From Opitutaceae bacterium (lineage in GTDB: Bacteria; Verrucomicrobiota; Verrucomicrobiia; Opitutales; Opitutaceae), in the NCBI GenBank assembly GCA_003151515.1, contig PLXS01000030.1, forward strand, positions 77,757-141,756: 64,000 nucleotides of DNA, given 5' to 3'. Under the pieces are notes generated by a model. It saw only the letters and a program-made list of their open reading frames with translations. It did no database searches and was not told the origin of the DNA. Position 1 is the stretch's first letter, and each line of letters opens with the position of its first letter. Positions 27,977-36,591 of the stretch are shown piece after piece. The position numbers and the translations under genes were made by a program.

Positions 27977-28760
27977 CCGCCTCGAAGAGGGTTATCAGGG
28001 CCGCCATCGCCACGTTCAGCGAGTCGGCCTGGCCGGCCATCGGTATGCGCACGGGAAGGTCCGCGTTGCTGAGCCAGAACTCGCTCAGCCCGTACTGCTC
28101 GCTGCCCATGATCACGGCCAGCGGCCCGGTAAGGTCGCAGTCCGTGTAGAGCTTCCCTGCGGCGGGGCTCGTCGCGACGATGCGGATCCCGCGCGCGCGA
28201 AGCCACGAGAGCACGGCCGGTCCCTCCTCGACGACGCAGGGCACGGAGAAGAGCACGCCGGTCGACGCGCGAACGACGTTCGGGTTGAAGAGGTCCGTCA
28301 CGGGGTCGCACACGATGACGGCGTGGCACCCCGCGGCATCGGCGCTGCGAAGGATGGTTCCCAGGTTGCCCGGCTTCTCAATCGCCTCCACCACGAGCAC
28401 GAAGGGCTCCGCGGGAAGGGAGAGCCCCGCCAGGCCGCGCCTCCACTGCGGAGCCACCGCGAGGATCCCATCGGGTCGCTCCCTGTAGGCCACCTTCGCG
28501 AACGCCTCCTTCGACAGCTCGAAGAGCCGCGCCCCGGCCGCCTCGGCGGCCGAGAGGAGCGCCGCCTCGTTCTCGCCGAGGAACCAGTCCCGCGAGAAGT
28601 AGAGCTCGTCCAGCGCCACCTTCCTCTCTAGAGCCCTCCTCACCTCGCGGTAGCCCTCCACGAGAAACGCCTTCTCCTCGTCCCGGGCGCGCCGCTCGCG
28701 CAGGCGCACCAGCCGCTTGAGCCGGGGATTCTGCATGCTGGTGATTTTCTCGACGGGCAT
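27948..28760 (-). CDS. TrmH/SpoU family RNA 2'-O-methyltransferase
   Basis: A SPOUT methyltransferase, 270 residues from the ATG at 28760 (MPVEKITSMQNPRLKRLVRL); the earlier track start adds 17 non-conserved residues. An N-terminal substrate-binding domain (AFLVEGYREVRRAL) is followed by the knot domain with VLVVEAIEKPGNLGTILRSADAAG (motif 1), LAVIMGSEQYGLSEFW (motif 2) and VRIPMAGQADSLNVAMAALITLFEA (motif 3). Substrate could be 23S rRNA or tRNA. Diverges from an RlmD-type methyltransferase after 28 bases. Confidence 0.92.
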   Translation of the reverse strand: MPVEKITSMQNPRLKRLVRLRERRARDEEKAFLVEGYREVRRALERKVALDELYFSRDWFLGENEAALLSAAEAAGARLFELSKEAFAKVAYRERPDGILAVAPQWRRGLAGLSLPAEPFVLVVEAIEKPGNLGTILRSADAAGCHAVIVCDPVTDLFNPNVVRASTGVLFSVPCVVEEGPAVLSWLRARGIRIVATSPAAGKLYTDCDLTGPLAVIMGSEQYGLSEFWLSNADLPVRIPMAGQADSLNVAMAALITLFEAVRQRSGRRP

Positions 28761-28788
28761 CGCCCGATTTGAATTGTTGTTACCGCCC

Positions 28789-30042
28789 GTGTCCAAAAAG
28801 AAAGCATTCAAAGACAGGCCTTTCGCCTACCACCAGGAGGTCGAGCTCTCGATCGCGACGCTCACGAACCTGGGCCTCGGGCTGGGCAGGGTCGCGCTGG
28901 GGGAGGGGGAGAAGGGGTGGGTCGTGATGGTCGCCTTCGCCCTGCCGGGGGAGCTCGTGCGGGCGCGCGTCTTCCGAAACCACGCGAACTACTCCGAGGC
29001 GGACCTCCTCGAGGTGATCCGGCCGTCGCCCCACCGGGTCCAGCCGCGCTGCGCCCTCTTCGGGACGTGCGGCGGCTGCCAGTACCAGAACCTGCGCTAC
29101 GAGGAGCAGCTCGAGTGGAAGCGCCGCCAGGTGGCGGAGCTCCTGGAGCACATGGCCGGGCTAGCCTTCGAGGTCCTTCCGGTCATCGGCTCGCCCCGCC
29201 CGTTCGGATACCGCTCCAAGATCACGCCCCACTACAACGCGCCGCGGTCCGGCCGCGAGCTCGCCATCGGCTTCCTGCGGCAAGGGACCCGGTTTGACAT
29301 TGTCGACGTCCCGCGCTGCGAAATCGCAACCGAGCCTATCAACCGGGCGCTCGCGGCGGCGCGCGATGAAGTCCGAAGGCTCGTGGCGGCCGAGGCTCCC
29401 GAGCGGGGCGCCACGCTCCTCATCAGGGACGCCGCAGGGCGGGTCACGCTCTCGCACGAGGAGCGGATCATGGAGGAGGTCCCCCTGGGCGGCGCCGGGA
29501 CGCTGCGGCTCAGCTTCCTCGCCCGGGACTTCTTCCAGAACAACCCGTTCATCCTCCCGGCGTTCGCCGGGTACGTGCGGGACCAGGCGCGCTCGTGCGG
29601 CGCGCGCTTCCTCGTCGACGCGTACTGCGGGAGCGGCCTTTTCTCGCTCGCGTGCGCCGGGGTGTTCGAGCGGGTGGCCGGCGTCGAGGTGAGCGAGTCG
29701 TCCGTGGCTTTCGCCAGGGAGAATGCCGCGTCAAACTCCATCTCCAACGCATCCTTCATCGCGGGGGACGCCTCGGGCATCTTCCTCGGCCTGGACTTCC
29801 CCGGCGCCGACACCGCGGTGGTCATCGACCCTCCCCGCCGGGGCTGCGACGAAGGCTTCCTGCGTCAGCTCTTCCGGTTTCGCCCGCGCGGCGTGGTCTA
29901 CGTGAGCTGCGACCCGGCGACGCAGATGCGCGACCTCAGGGGCTTCCTCGCCGAGGGCTACCAGGTGCGCGCCGTGCAGCCCTTCGACCTGTTTCCGCAG
30001 ACGCGCCACCTGGAGTGCGTCATCACGCTGGCGCTCGCCTAG
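28789..30042 (+). CDS. RlmD/RumA-type RNA (uracil-5-)-methyltransferase
   Basis: Iron-sulfur SAM-dependent RNA m5U methyltransferase, 417 residues from the GTG at 28789 (MSKKKAFKDRPFAYHQEVELS). A TRAM-like N-terminal domain is followed by the cluster-binding cysteines CALFGTCGGCQYQNL, the SAM region FLVDAYCGSGLFSLA, VIDPPRRGCDEGF and the nucleophile segment VYVSCDPATQMRDL, ending FDLFPQTRHLECVITLA. It may act on 23S rRNA (RlmC/RlmD) or tRNA; sequence alone does not decide. The start is 28 bases from the divergent TrmH-type gene. Confidence 0.93.
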   Translation: MSKKKAFKDRPFAYHQEVELSIATLTNLGLGLGRVALGEGEKGWVVMVAFALPGELVRARVFRNHANYSEADLLEVIRPSPHRVQPRCALFGTCGGCQYQNLRYEEQLEWKRRQVAELLEHMAGLAFEVLPVIGSPRPFGYRSKITPHYNAPRSGRELAIGFLRQGTRFDIVDVPRCEIATEPINRALAAARDEVRRLVAAEAPERGATLLIRDAAGRVTLSHEERIMEEVPLGGAGTLRLSFLARDFFQNNPFILPAFAGYVRDQARSCGARFLVDAYCGSGLFSLACAGVFERVAGVEVSESSVAFARENAASNSISNASFIAGDASGIFLGLDFPGADTAVVIDPPRRGCDEGFLRQLFRFRPRGVVYVSCDPATQMRDLRGFLAEGYQVRAVQPFDLFPQTRHLECVITLALA

Positions 30043-30094
30043 GCTGGCCTTCCCGGGGTTGCCAAGCCGGCCCAGGCCCGGGATATTCGGGGCG

Positions 30095-32197
30095 ATGAGG
30101 CCCGCCGCCCCCCCAACCCATAAATGGAGCTTCGTGCCCATGGGCGGCCTGGAGCAGGTGTCGCTCGCGACGGGATCCGACCTGGCGGCGCTGGGCCAGC
30201 TGGACCAGAAACTCTGGGTCGCGCTCAGCTGCCCGGTCAAGGGGCTGCAGATAGACGAGCGATCGCTCTCGCTCATCGACTCCGACGGCGACGGCCATGT
30301 TCGCCCCCCGGAGGTCATCGCCGCCGTGGCCTGGGCTTGCGCCAGGCTCAGGGACCCCGGACTGATCCTCAAGGGCGCGGACCCGCTTCCAATCGACGCC
30401 ATAGCGGAGGGCGCCCCGGGGGCCCCTGTCGCCGACGCGGCCCGCTGGATCCTTTCAAGGATGAGCCACGGCTCGGCGGCCATCTCGGCGGCCCAGGCGG
30501 CGCAGGCGGCCAAGGCGGCCTCGCTGGGCGCCCTGAAGGGCGACGGCTTGCTGCGGCCCGACGCCGCGCCCGACATGCAGACGCGCGCCCTGATCGCGGA
30601 GATAGCCCAGTGCCAGGGCACCGTGACCGAGGCGTCGGTCGAGGCCTTCTACGCGGATCTCGCCTCCTTCAAGGCGTGGTCCGAGGCCGGGAGCCTCGCG
30701 GGCGCGGCGCAACTCGGGCCCGCCGCCGCCGAGGCGTTCGCGGCCGTCGCCGCCGTCCGCTCCAAGGTCGCCGACTACTTTGCGCGCACGCAGCTCGCGG
30801 CCTTTGACGCCGCGGCCGTTCCCGGCCTCAACCTCCAGGACGCGGACTTCCGCAGGGTTTCCGCGGGCGAGCTCTCCGCTGACTCTCCGTCCCTCGCGGC
30901 GTTCCCGCTCGCCCGCGTAGAGGCCGACAAGCCTCTGCCGCTCCTCGCGGGGGTCAACCCCGCGTGGGCCGCGGCCCTAGCCAGGCTGCATGCCGCCGCT
31001 GTCGTCCCTCTCCTGGGCCCGTCGAAGATGCAGCTGACGCCGGACGACTGGGCCGCCCTTTTGGAGAAGCTGCGGCCCTACGAGTCGTGGGTGGGCACGA
31101 AGCCCGCGTCCGCTGTCGCGAATCTTGGGATCGACCGGATAAACGCCATCCTCGCGGGCGCCGGCCGCAAAACGCTCGCGGACCTCTTCAGCGAGGACAA
31201 GGCGCTGGCCCCCAGGGTCGCCGCGCTCGCCGACGTGGAGCGTCTCGCCCTCTTCGCGAGGGACCTCGGCACCATCCTGCGCAACTTCGTCAATTTCTCG
31301 GACTTCTATTCGAAGGCGAAGCCCGCCGTGTTCCAAACGGGGGCCCTGTACATGGACGGCCGCACGTTCAGGCTGTGCATACGCGTCGACGACATTGCCG
31401 CCCACTCGGTGTTCGCCAAGATGAGCCGCGTCTACGTCGCCTACCTCGAGTGCCGAAGGACGGGCGGCGAGACGATGAGGGTCGCCGCGGGCGTCACCCA
31501 GGGCGACAGCGACTACCTCTTCGTCGGGAGAAACGGCGTCTTCTACGACCGCAGGGGGCTCGACTGGGACGCCACCGTGGTGAGGATCGTCGAGAGCCCC
31601 ACCAGCATCAGGCAGTCGTTCCTCGCGCCGTACAAGAAGGTTTCGTCGTTCGTCGGCGACCAGCTTGCGAAGTTTGCCTCCTCGAAGGAGACGGCGGTGC
31701 AGGGCGGCCTCGAGGTGGCGGCCGTGGCCCCGGTGACCCAGGCGCCCCCGCAGTCCCAGTCCTTTGACATCGCCAAGTTCGCCGGAATCTTCGCCGCCAT
31801 CGGCCTCGCGATCGGCGCGATAGGCGGGGCGCTGGCGAGCGTCTTCAGCGGGCTCCTCCACCTGCCCCCTTGGATGTGGCCGGTCGCGGTTGCCGCGGCC
31901 CTGCTGATCATCTCCGGGCCCTCGATGCTCCTCGCCGCGCTCAAGCTGCGCCAGAGAAACCTGGGGCCGCTTCTCGAGGGGACGGGCTGGGCGGTGAACG
32001 GCCGGGTGAAGATCAACATTCCCCTTGGCGCCGCGCTGACCGACCGCGGCGTTCTCCCGGCGGACTCCGCGCGGCTCACAACGGATCCCTACGAGGACCA
32101 GGCCGCGAACCGGCGGCGCATGGTCGCGTACGGGCTCGTCCTGGGGGTGCTTGCGTGGCTCGTCGCGGCCCGCGTCTTCCGCTTCTGGCCGTTCTGA
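30095..32197 (+). CDS. Large membrane-anchored protein of unknown function with one EF-hand
   Basis: I recognise no full-length family for this 700-residue protein. Near the N-terminus is one canonical 12-residue calcium loop, DSDGDGHVRPPE (about 62-73), with D at 1, 3 and 5, G at 6 and E at 12. A long soluble Ala-rich, probably helical region follows to about 555. The C-terminus has three membrane segments (about 562-588, 593-618 and 675-699), with a Gly/Ala-rich first helix and a soluble loop of about 55 residues between the second and third. No signal peptide, so the bulk is probably cytoplasmic. The ATG at 30095 is chosen over 30059. Confidence 0.8.
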   Translation: MRPAAPPTHKWSFVPMGGLEQVSLATGSDLAALGQLDQKLWVALSCPVKGLQIDERSLSLIDSDGDGHVRPPEVIAAVAWACARLRDPGLILKGADPLPIDAIAEGAPGAPVADAARWILSRMSHGSAAISAAQAAQAAKAASLGALKGDGLLRPDAAPDMQTRALIAEIAQCQGTVTEASVEAFYADLASFKAWSEAGSLAGAAQLGPAAAEAFAAVAAVRSKVADYFARTQLAAFDAAAVPGLNLQDADFRRVSAGELSADSPSLAAFPLARVEADKPLPLLAGVNPAWAAALARLHAAAVVPLLGPSKMQLTPDDWAALLEKLRPYESWVGTKPASAVANLGIDRINAILAGAGRKTLADLFSEDKALAPRVAALADVERLALFARDLGTILRNFVNFSDFYSKAKPAVFQTGALYMDGRTFRLCIRVDDIAAHSVFAKMSRVYVAYLECRRTGGETMRVAAGVTQGDSDYLFVGRNGVFYDRRGLDWDATVVRIVESPTSIRQSFLAPYKKVSSFVGDQLAKFASSKETAVQGGLEVAAVAPVTQAPPQSQSFDIAKFAGIFAAIGLAIGAIGGALASVFSGLLHLPPWMWPVAVAAALLIISGPSMLLAALKLRQRNLGPLLEGTGWAVNGRVKINIPLGAALTDRGVLPADSARLTTDPYEDQAANRRRMVAYGLVLGVLAWLVAARVFRFWPF

Positions 32198-32214
32198 GCC
32201 GCAAGGCTCGTCCG

Positions 32215-32937
32215 TCAGCGGAACTCCATCCACTCCGGCGAGAAGTACCTCTCAACAAGGCCCTCCATCTCGTCCTCACTGAATTCGGGCCAGGGGCGCG
32301 CCTCGGCCGGGATCCGGAGCGCCTGCGCGAGGCGCGCGGCAAAGTCCTCGCCGAATTTCTCCCAGTCGGGCGCGGGCGACCCCGCCGCGGGCTTCCAGAT
32401 GGACCCCTGGAAAAGGAGCCCGCGCTTGTTCCTCTTCTGGGCCCCGCCCGCAATCTTGATCCCGGTGGACGCGTGCACGACGTCGAATATCTCCGCCCTC
32501 TCGAAGCAGACTCCCGCCGGGCCGCCAGGCTCGGCTGCGCCCCCTGGATCCGGCACGGCCTTTACGGTGACCGGGACGCCCGCAGCACGGAGCGCCAGCG
32601 CCAGCGCCTCGTGGACGGCCCGGTAGCTCTGGGTCGCACGGAGCTCCTCAAGGGGATGCCCCCTCGGAATCACGAGCGCGTAGGTCCAGTCGTCCCGGTG
32701 GTCGACGATCCCCCCGCCTGTGGGGCGCCGGCACAGGTCGAACGCCTCGCCGGGGGGCAGCTGGCCCCGCACAAAGGCGATCTTCTGGCTGTAGCCGAAG
32801 GTGAACGCCGGTGAGCGCCAGTCGTAGTGCCTGTATCTGGCGTTGCCCTCGCGCGGGTGGCGCTGCAGGAGCATGAAGTCCGCGGCCATGTTCTCCGCGG
32901 CGCCTCCCGTCCTCTCCGGCAGGACCTCCAGGATCAT
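32215..32937 (-). CDS. Lipoate-protein ligase A family protein
   Basis: BPL/LplA/LipB superfamily ligase, 240 residues, attaching lipoate or a related acyl group to carrier domains. Motifs are RRPTGGGIVDHRDDWTYALVI, where the RRxxGGG motif binds the ligand, and STGIKIAGGAQKRNKRGLLFQGSI, with the Lys expected for the acyl-AMP. It lacks the accessory C-terminal domain of E. coli LplA, as in shorter homologues. It is downstream of sixA with a 4-base overlap. Confidence 0.87.
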   Translation of the reverse strand: MILEVLPERTGGAAENMAADFMLLQRHPREGNARYRHYDWRSPAFTFGYSQKIAFVRGQLPPGEAFDLCRRPTGGGIVDHRDDWTYALVIPRGHPLEELRATQSYRAVHEALALALRAAGVPVTVKAVPDPGGAAEPGGPAGVCFERAEIFDVVHASTGIKIAGGAQKRNKRGLLFQGSIWKPAAGSPAPDWEKFGEDFAARLAQALRIPAEARPWPEFSEDEMEGLVERYFSPEWMEFR

Positions 32938-33389
32938 AGCGAGCGCACGAGCCAGTCGGCGCGCCAGCTGCGCTCCCGCCTGCTAAGCGCGAGGACGCCC
33001 GCCTTCGGAAAATGGTAGAACACGGCCGCGTGGCCCGGCCCTCGGGTCATGATGGAGGCGAGGATCCCGAGGTGCGGCTCGTGCCCCACCAGGGCGATGC
33101 TCCTTTTCTCGGAGCCGAGCGCCTCGGCGACGGCAGAGGGGTCGTCCTCCGGCTCGAGCCCCTTCCTTAGGATGATTCGCGCGTGGAGCCCGAGGCCCTG
33201 GGCGAGGAGCTCGGCCGTCTCCCTGGACCTCGACAGGGGGCTGTGCCATATCTCCGCGGGCGCGAAGCCTGCCTCCTTGCGCAGGAGTTCGCACGCCCTG
33301 ACGACCTGCTCGCGCCCCTTCGTGCTCAGCGGCCTCAGGGGGTCCTCCTCGTCGGAGACGGCGTCGGCGTGCCTGATTAGGTAGATCAT
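32934..33389 (-). CDS. sixA: Phosphohistidine phosphatase SixA
   Basis: Histidine phosphatase-superfamily enzyme of 151 residues, removing phosphate from phosphohistidine in His-Asp relays or PTS-Ntr proteins. The catalytic RHAD is at residues 6-9 (MIYLIRHADAVSDEEDPLRPLS), with the arginine motif SPLSRSRETAELLA and the second catalytic His in LVGHEPHLGILAS. The track ORF is longer because its upstream part is a shadow; the ATG at 33389 fits the family start exactly. Coupled to the lipoate ligase. Confidence 0.92.
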   Translation of the reverse strand: MIYLIRHADAVSDEEDPLRPLSTKGREQVVRACELLRKEAGFAPAEIWHSPLSRSRETAELLAQGLGLHARIILRKGLEPEDDPSAVAEALGSEKRSIALVGHEPHLGILASIMTRGPGHAAVFYHFPKAGVLALSRRERSWRADWLVRSL

Positions 33390-33411
33390 CGCCCAGGGGC
33401 CCCCGTACGCG

Positions 33412-34050
33412 TCAGGGGGCCAGGCGCTCCACAATCCAGGTGCTCGTCTCGTCGCGGCGGTAGCGGAGCCTGTCGTGGAGCCTGTTGCGGCGCCCCTGCC
33501 AGAACTCGACGGACTGCGGGATGATCCTGAATCCGCCCCAGTTGGGCGGCAGAGGGGCCTCGACGCCCGAGTACTTCTTCTCCACGGCCCGCATCGCCTC
33601 CTCGAGGACGTCGCGCCCCGAGATGATCGAGCTCTGGGGCGACGCCCAGGCCGCCAGCTGGTTGGCCCTCGGCCGGCTGTGGAAGTAGGCCTCGCTCTCC
33701 TCCCTGGGCACCCTGGCCACCGCGCCCTCGACAATCACCTGGCGCTCGAGCGCGACCCAGGGGAACAGGTACGCCGCGTGGGCGTTGCCCTCGAGCTCGC
33801 GGCCCTTTCGGCTGTGGTAGTTCGTGTAGAAGACGAACCCGCGGCCGTCGACGGCCTTGAGCAGGACCATGCGCGCCGACGGGCGGCCGTCCTTAGCCGC
33901 GGTGGCAAGTACCGCAGCGTTGGGCTCGTGCACCTTCGCCGCCTCGGCCTCCTGGAACCACTTCTCGAACTGGCGGTACGGGTCCTTGGCGACATCCTTC
34001 TCGGAAAGCCCCGCAAGCGAGTACTCCTTTCGTAGGTCGGCCAGGGTCAT
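33412..34050 (-). CDS. pdxH: Pyridoxamine 5'-phosphate oxidase
   Basis: FMN enzyme converting pyridoxine/pyridoxamine 5'-phosphate to PLP, 212 residues from the ATG at 34050 (MTLADLRKEYSLAGL). Family motifs are DPYRQFEKWFQEA, RMVLLKAVDGRGFVFYTNY, SRKGRELEGNAHAAYLFPW, SRPRANQLAAWASPQSSII and the C-terminal GRRNRLHDRLRYRR. Complete and ordinary. It sits before sixA and the lipoate ligase on the same strand, with 22 bases between. Confidence 0.96.
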   Translation of the reverse strand: MTLADLRKEYSLAGLSEKDVAKDPYRQFEKWFQEAEAAKVHEPNAAVLATAAKDGRPSARMVLLKAVDGRGFVFYTNYHSRKGRELEGNAHAAYLFPWVALERQVIVEGAVARVPREESEAYFHSRPRANQLAAWASPQSSIISGRDVLEEAMRAVEKKYSGVEAPLPPNWGGFRIIPQSVEFWQGRRNRLHDRLRYRRDETSTWIVERLAP

Positions 34051-34111
34051 TGCGGGGACGCTGCCGCTGTGCGCACGGGGTGTCAAAATTCAACTTGTCG
34101 AGGCGGCGCCG

Positions 34112-34609
34112 CTAGCGCGTGAGCGCGCGCACGATCGCCGAATGCGCGGGGAATTCCCTCTCGAGCTCCTTCCTCTTGCCGAGCTCAAACTCCCCCTCGC
34201 TCCAGGCGGGCGCCATGGTGCATCCGACGAGCGTCCATCCGCGCGCCGCGCCGGGGTGGGCGGCGACTATGCGCGCCCCCTGCCACTCGCCGGCCCTCGC
34301 GATCGCCTGGGGCACATGTCCCCCCTCTGGGTCCGGTCCGAGGATCGAGATGAGGCAGGCCTTGGTGCGGGGGTCCAGACGCACGAGCTCCGCCGGATCC
34401 CCCGCATGGAAGTGCCACACCTCGTCGCACCGGAGCCTGTGCAGCGCCGAGAAGTCGTTCTCGGTCATGAGGAAAAGGATCGCGGAGCCGGCCGCCCGTC
34501 CGTCGGCCACTGAGGCACTTCCTGTCCATGTCCGGGCGAAGAAACCCCCTTCTCCGGGGAGGGGCTCCAGCCCGAACTTCCTGATTAAATGGGCCGCCTC
34601 GGCGTTCAT
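34112..34609 (-). CDS. DUF985-type cupin protein
   Basis: A 165-residue single-domain cupin. Typical sequence is AAHLIRKFGLEPLPGEGGFFARTW, FLMTENDFSALHRLRCDEVWHFHAGDP (the cupin motif with His residues) and LVGCTMAPAWSEGEFELGKRKEL, as in yeast YML079w-type proteins. No enzymatic activity is established for the family, though some relatives act on sugars. The ATG at 34609 is chosen because MNAEAAHLIRKFGL is the family start. Confidence 0.88.
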   Translation of the reverse strand: MNAEAAHLIRKFGLEPLPGEGGFFARTWTGSASVADGRAAGSAILFLMTENDFSALHRLRCDEVWHFHAGDPAELVRLDPRTKACLISILGPDPEGGHVPQAIARAGEWQGARIVAAHPGAARGWTLVGCTMAPAWSEGEFELGKRKELEREFPAHSAIVRALTR

Positions 34610-34692
34610 GGGCAATGAGATATAGAACCAACCGGGGGTTTGCACGACATTCCGTGCTTCCCGTCAAACGCCCTATTCGCGAAGCTTTCCTG

Positions 34693-35937
34693 GTGGACCG
34701 ACTAGACCAATTCATCGAACAGAACACCCCGTCGCTCCTGGGCCGGCTCAAACGCCTCGTCGGCCTGCAGACCGTGAACCCGCCGGGCGAGAACTACGGG
34801 ACAATCACGGCCCTGCTTGTGCGGGAACTCCGAAACGTCGGCCTCAAGGCCCGCCGGTTCCGGATCCCGCAGCGGCTGCTGAAGTCCAGCCTGCCGCCGG
34901 CCCAGCATGCGTTCCCCCGATACAACGTCCTTGGAAAGCTGCGGGCGCCGGGCGCCAGGAGGACCATCCACTTCAACGCCCACTACGACGTGGTTCCGGT
35001 CTCCGGGGCGTGGCGCCACGGCAGCCCCTTCAGCGGGGCCGTCGAGAAGGGCCTCATCTATGGCCGCGGGACGGCGGACATGAAGGGCTCGATCGCAAGC
35101 CTGCTGACGGCCCTGGACGCCCTCTCGTCCACCGGGACGCGGCCCCTTGTGAACGTCGAGGTCTCGTTCACCGCCGACGAGGAGACGGACTCCTTCCTCG
35201 GCGCGCGCTGGCTGGTCGACGAGGCGCCGATCAACCCGGACTACGCCATCGTCATGGAGGGCGCGGAGGGCGACAAGGTCTGCTGTGGCCACAACGGCAC
35301 TCTCTGGATGGAGGTGGCCGTCATCGGGAAGGCGGCGCACGGATCGACGCCCGAGAAGGGCGTCAACGCCCTCGAGAAGATGGCGGCGCTTGTGCGCGAG
35401 CTCGAGTCCTACAAGGCGAGGATCGCCAGGAGGACGTTCGTCACCCCGGAGGGAAAGACCATGCGGCCGACGATCAACGTCGGCGGCGTCTTCGCGTGCG
35501 GCCCGGGCGCGAAGATCAACACGGTCCCCGCGCAGGCCTCCTTCTCCATCGACCGGCGCGTTCTCGCGGTCGAGGACCACGCCTCCGCCGAGCGTGACCT
35601 GCGCTCCTTCCTCGCCGCCGCCGCGCGGCGCATCCCGGCCTGCAGGATCCGCGTCTCCAAGGTGTCCGAGAACTTCTCCTGCTTCACGAAGCCGAGGCAC
35701 CCGTTCTTCGGTGCGATGGCCGACTGCGTCAGGCGCGTGCGGGGAAAGCCCACCGTGTTCAGCGTCTCCACGGGCTTCAACGATATCCACTACTTCGCGA
35801 AGCACCTCGGCATTCCGACTCTCGGCTACGGCCCGGGGGGCGACGACATCCACGCCGTCAACGAGCGGGCGCGGGTAGGGGACCTCGTGTCCGCCGCCAA
35901 GATCTACGCCAGGCTCCTCACGAGCTTCGGCGGCTGA
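34693..35937 (+). CDS. M20 family metallopeptidase (ArgE/DapE-type)
   Basis: Zinc amidohydrolase of about 414 residues. Metal-site motifs are IHFNAHYDVVPV, YGRGTADMKGSIASLLTAL, the catalytic FTADEETDSFLGARW and IVMEGAEGDKVCCGHNGTLW; the final FGGDDIHAVNER type motif reads YGPGGDDIHAVNERA. It resembles acetylornithine deacetylases/succinyl-DAP desuccinylases and related dipeptidases; substrate not assignable. The start is uncertain: the GTG at 34693 matches the family's beginning, while ATG 34615 would add a non-conserved, AT-richer leader almost touching the divergent cupin gene. Confidence 0.88.
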   Translation: MDRLDQFIEQNTPSLLGRLKRLVGLQTVNPPGENYGTITALLVRELRNVGLKARRFRIPQRLLKSSLPPAQHAFPRYNVLGKLRAPGARRTIHFNAHYDVVPVSGAWRHGSPFSGAVEKGLIYGRGTADMKGSIASLLTALDALSSTGTRPLVNVEVSFTADEETDSFLGARWLVDEAPINPDYAIVMEGAEGDKVCCGHNGTLWMEVAVIGKAAHGSTPEKGVNALEKMAALVRELESYKARIARRTFVTPEGKTMRPTINVGGVFACGPGAKINTVPAQASFSIDRRVLAVEDHASAERDLRSFLAAAARRIPACRIRVSKVSENFSCFTKPRHPFFGAMADCVRRVRGKPTVFSVSTGFNDIHYFAKHLGIPTLGYGPGGDDIHAVNERARVGDLVSAAKIYARLLTSFGG

Positions 35938-35946
35938 GGCCGCGCG

Positions 35947-36528
35947 TCAGGGAGAGACGAACCCCTGCCGCACGACGTGGACCGCGATCGCGGCCAGGAG
36001 CAGCGAGATAATCTTCGACACCGCCCTCAGGCCCGTCACACCGACCAGGCGCGCGAGCCACTCGCTGGCCACGAACGATAACGCGACGATGGCCAGGTTG
36101 GCGGCGAGTGCCAGCAGCGTCATCCAGAGGCCGAGCGACTGAGAGATGACGAGGAGCGTCGTTATCGTCGCCGGGCCCGCGATGAGGGGCATGCCCAGGG
36201 GCACGACGCCGAAGTCGTCGGGTAGGCCCCCCTTCTCGACCGTGACGGGAAGCGTCAGGTCGCGCGCCGCGATGATGAAGAGGATTAGTCCGCCCGCGAT
36301 CTGGAAGTCTCCTTCGCCTATCCTGATCGAGATGAAGATCACCCGCCCGAGGAAGAGGAAGAGGAGCGCCACGGCGCCGCCCGTGAGCGTGGCCTGGGTC
36401 GCGATCCGCCGGCGCCTCTCGGGAGTCGCGTCCTTCCCAAGCGCAAGGAATATCGCGGCGAGGCCGACCGGATCGATAGCCACGAAGAGGGGTATGAAGC
36501 ACTCGAGAAACCTCGTAACCAGGGACAT
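35947..36528 (-). CDS. MarC family membrane protein
   Basis: A six-helix membrane protein of 193 residues. The start MSLVTRFLECFIPLFVAIDPVGLAAIFLAL and the segments FQIAGGLILFIIAARDL and VPLGMPLIAGPATITTLLVIS are characteristic of the MarC/NAAT family. Its function is unclear; despite the name, a role in multiple antibiotic resistance has not held up and neutral amino-acid transport is suggested for some members. Convergent with the M20 gene and divergent from rlmN. Confidence 0.9.
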   Translation of the reverse strand: MSLVTRFLECFIPLFVAIDPVGLAAIFLALGKDATPERRRRIATQATLTGGAVALLFLFLGRVIFISIRIGEGDFQIAGGLILFIIAARDLTLPVTVEKGGLPDDFGVVPLGMPLIAGPATITTLLVISQSLGLWMTLLALAANLAIVALSFVASEWLARLVGVTGLRAVSKIISLLLAAIAVHVVRQGFVSP

Positions 36529-36591
36529 GCGAAGATGATGCCATCTGCCGTGCGAAAGGCAATCCACCTTGCGCCGAAACGGCCCGCGCCG

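Noticed and set aside
32970-33734. 266-residue minus-strand ORF covering sixA
   Set aside because: Its N-terminal 115 residues are out-of-frame antisense of pdxH (Arg/Ser-rich); the true SixA starts at 33389.
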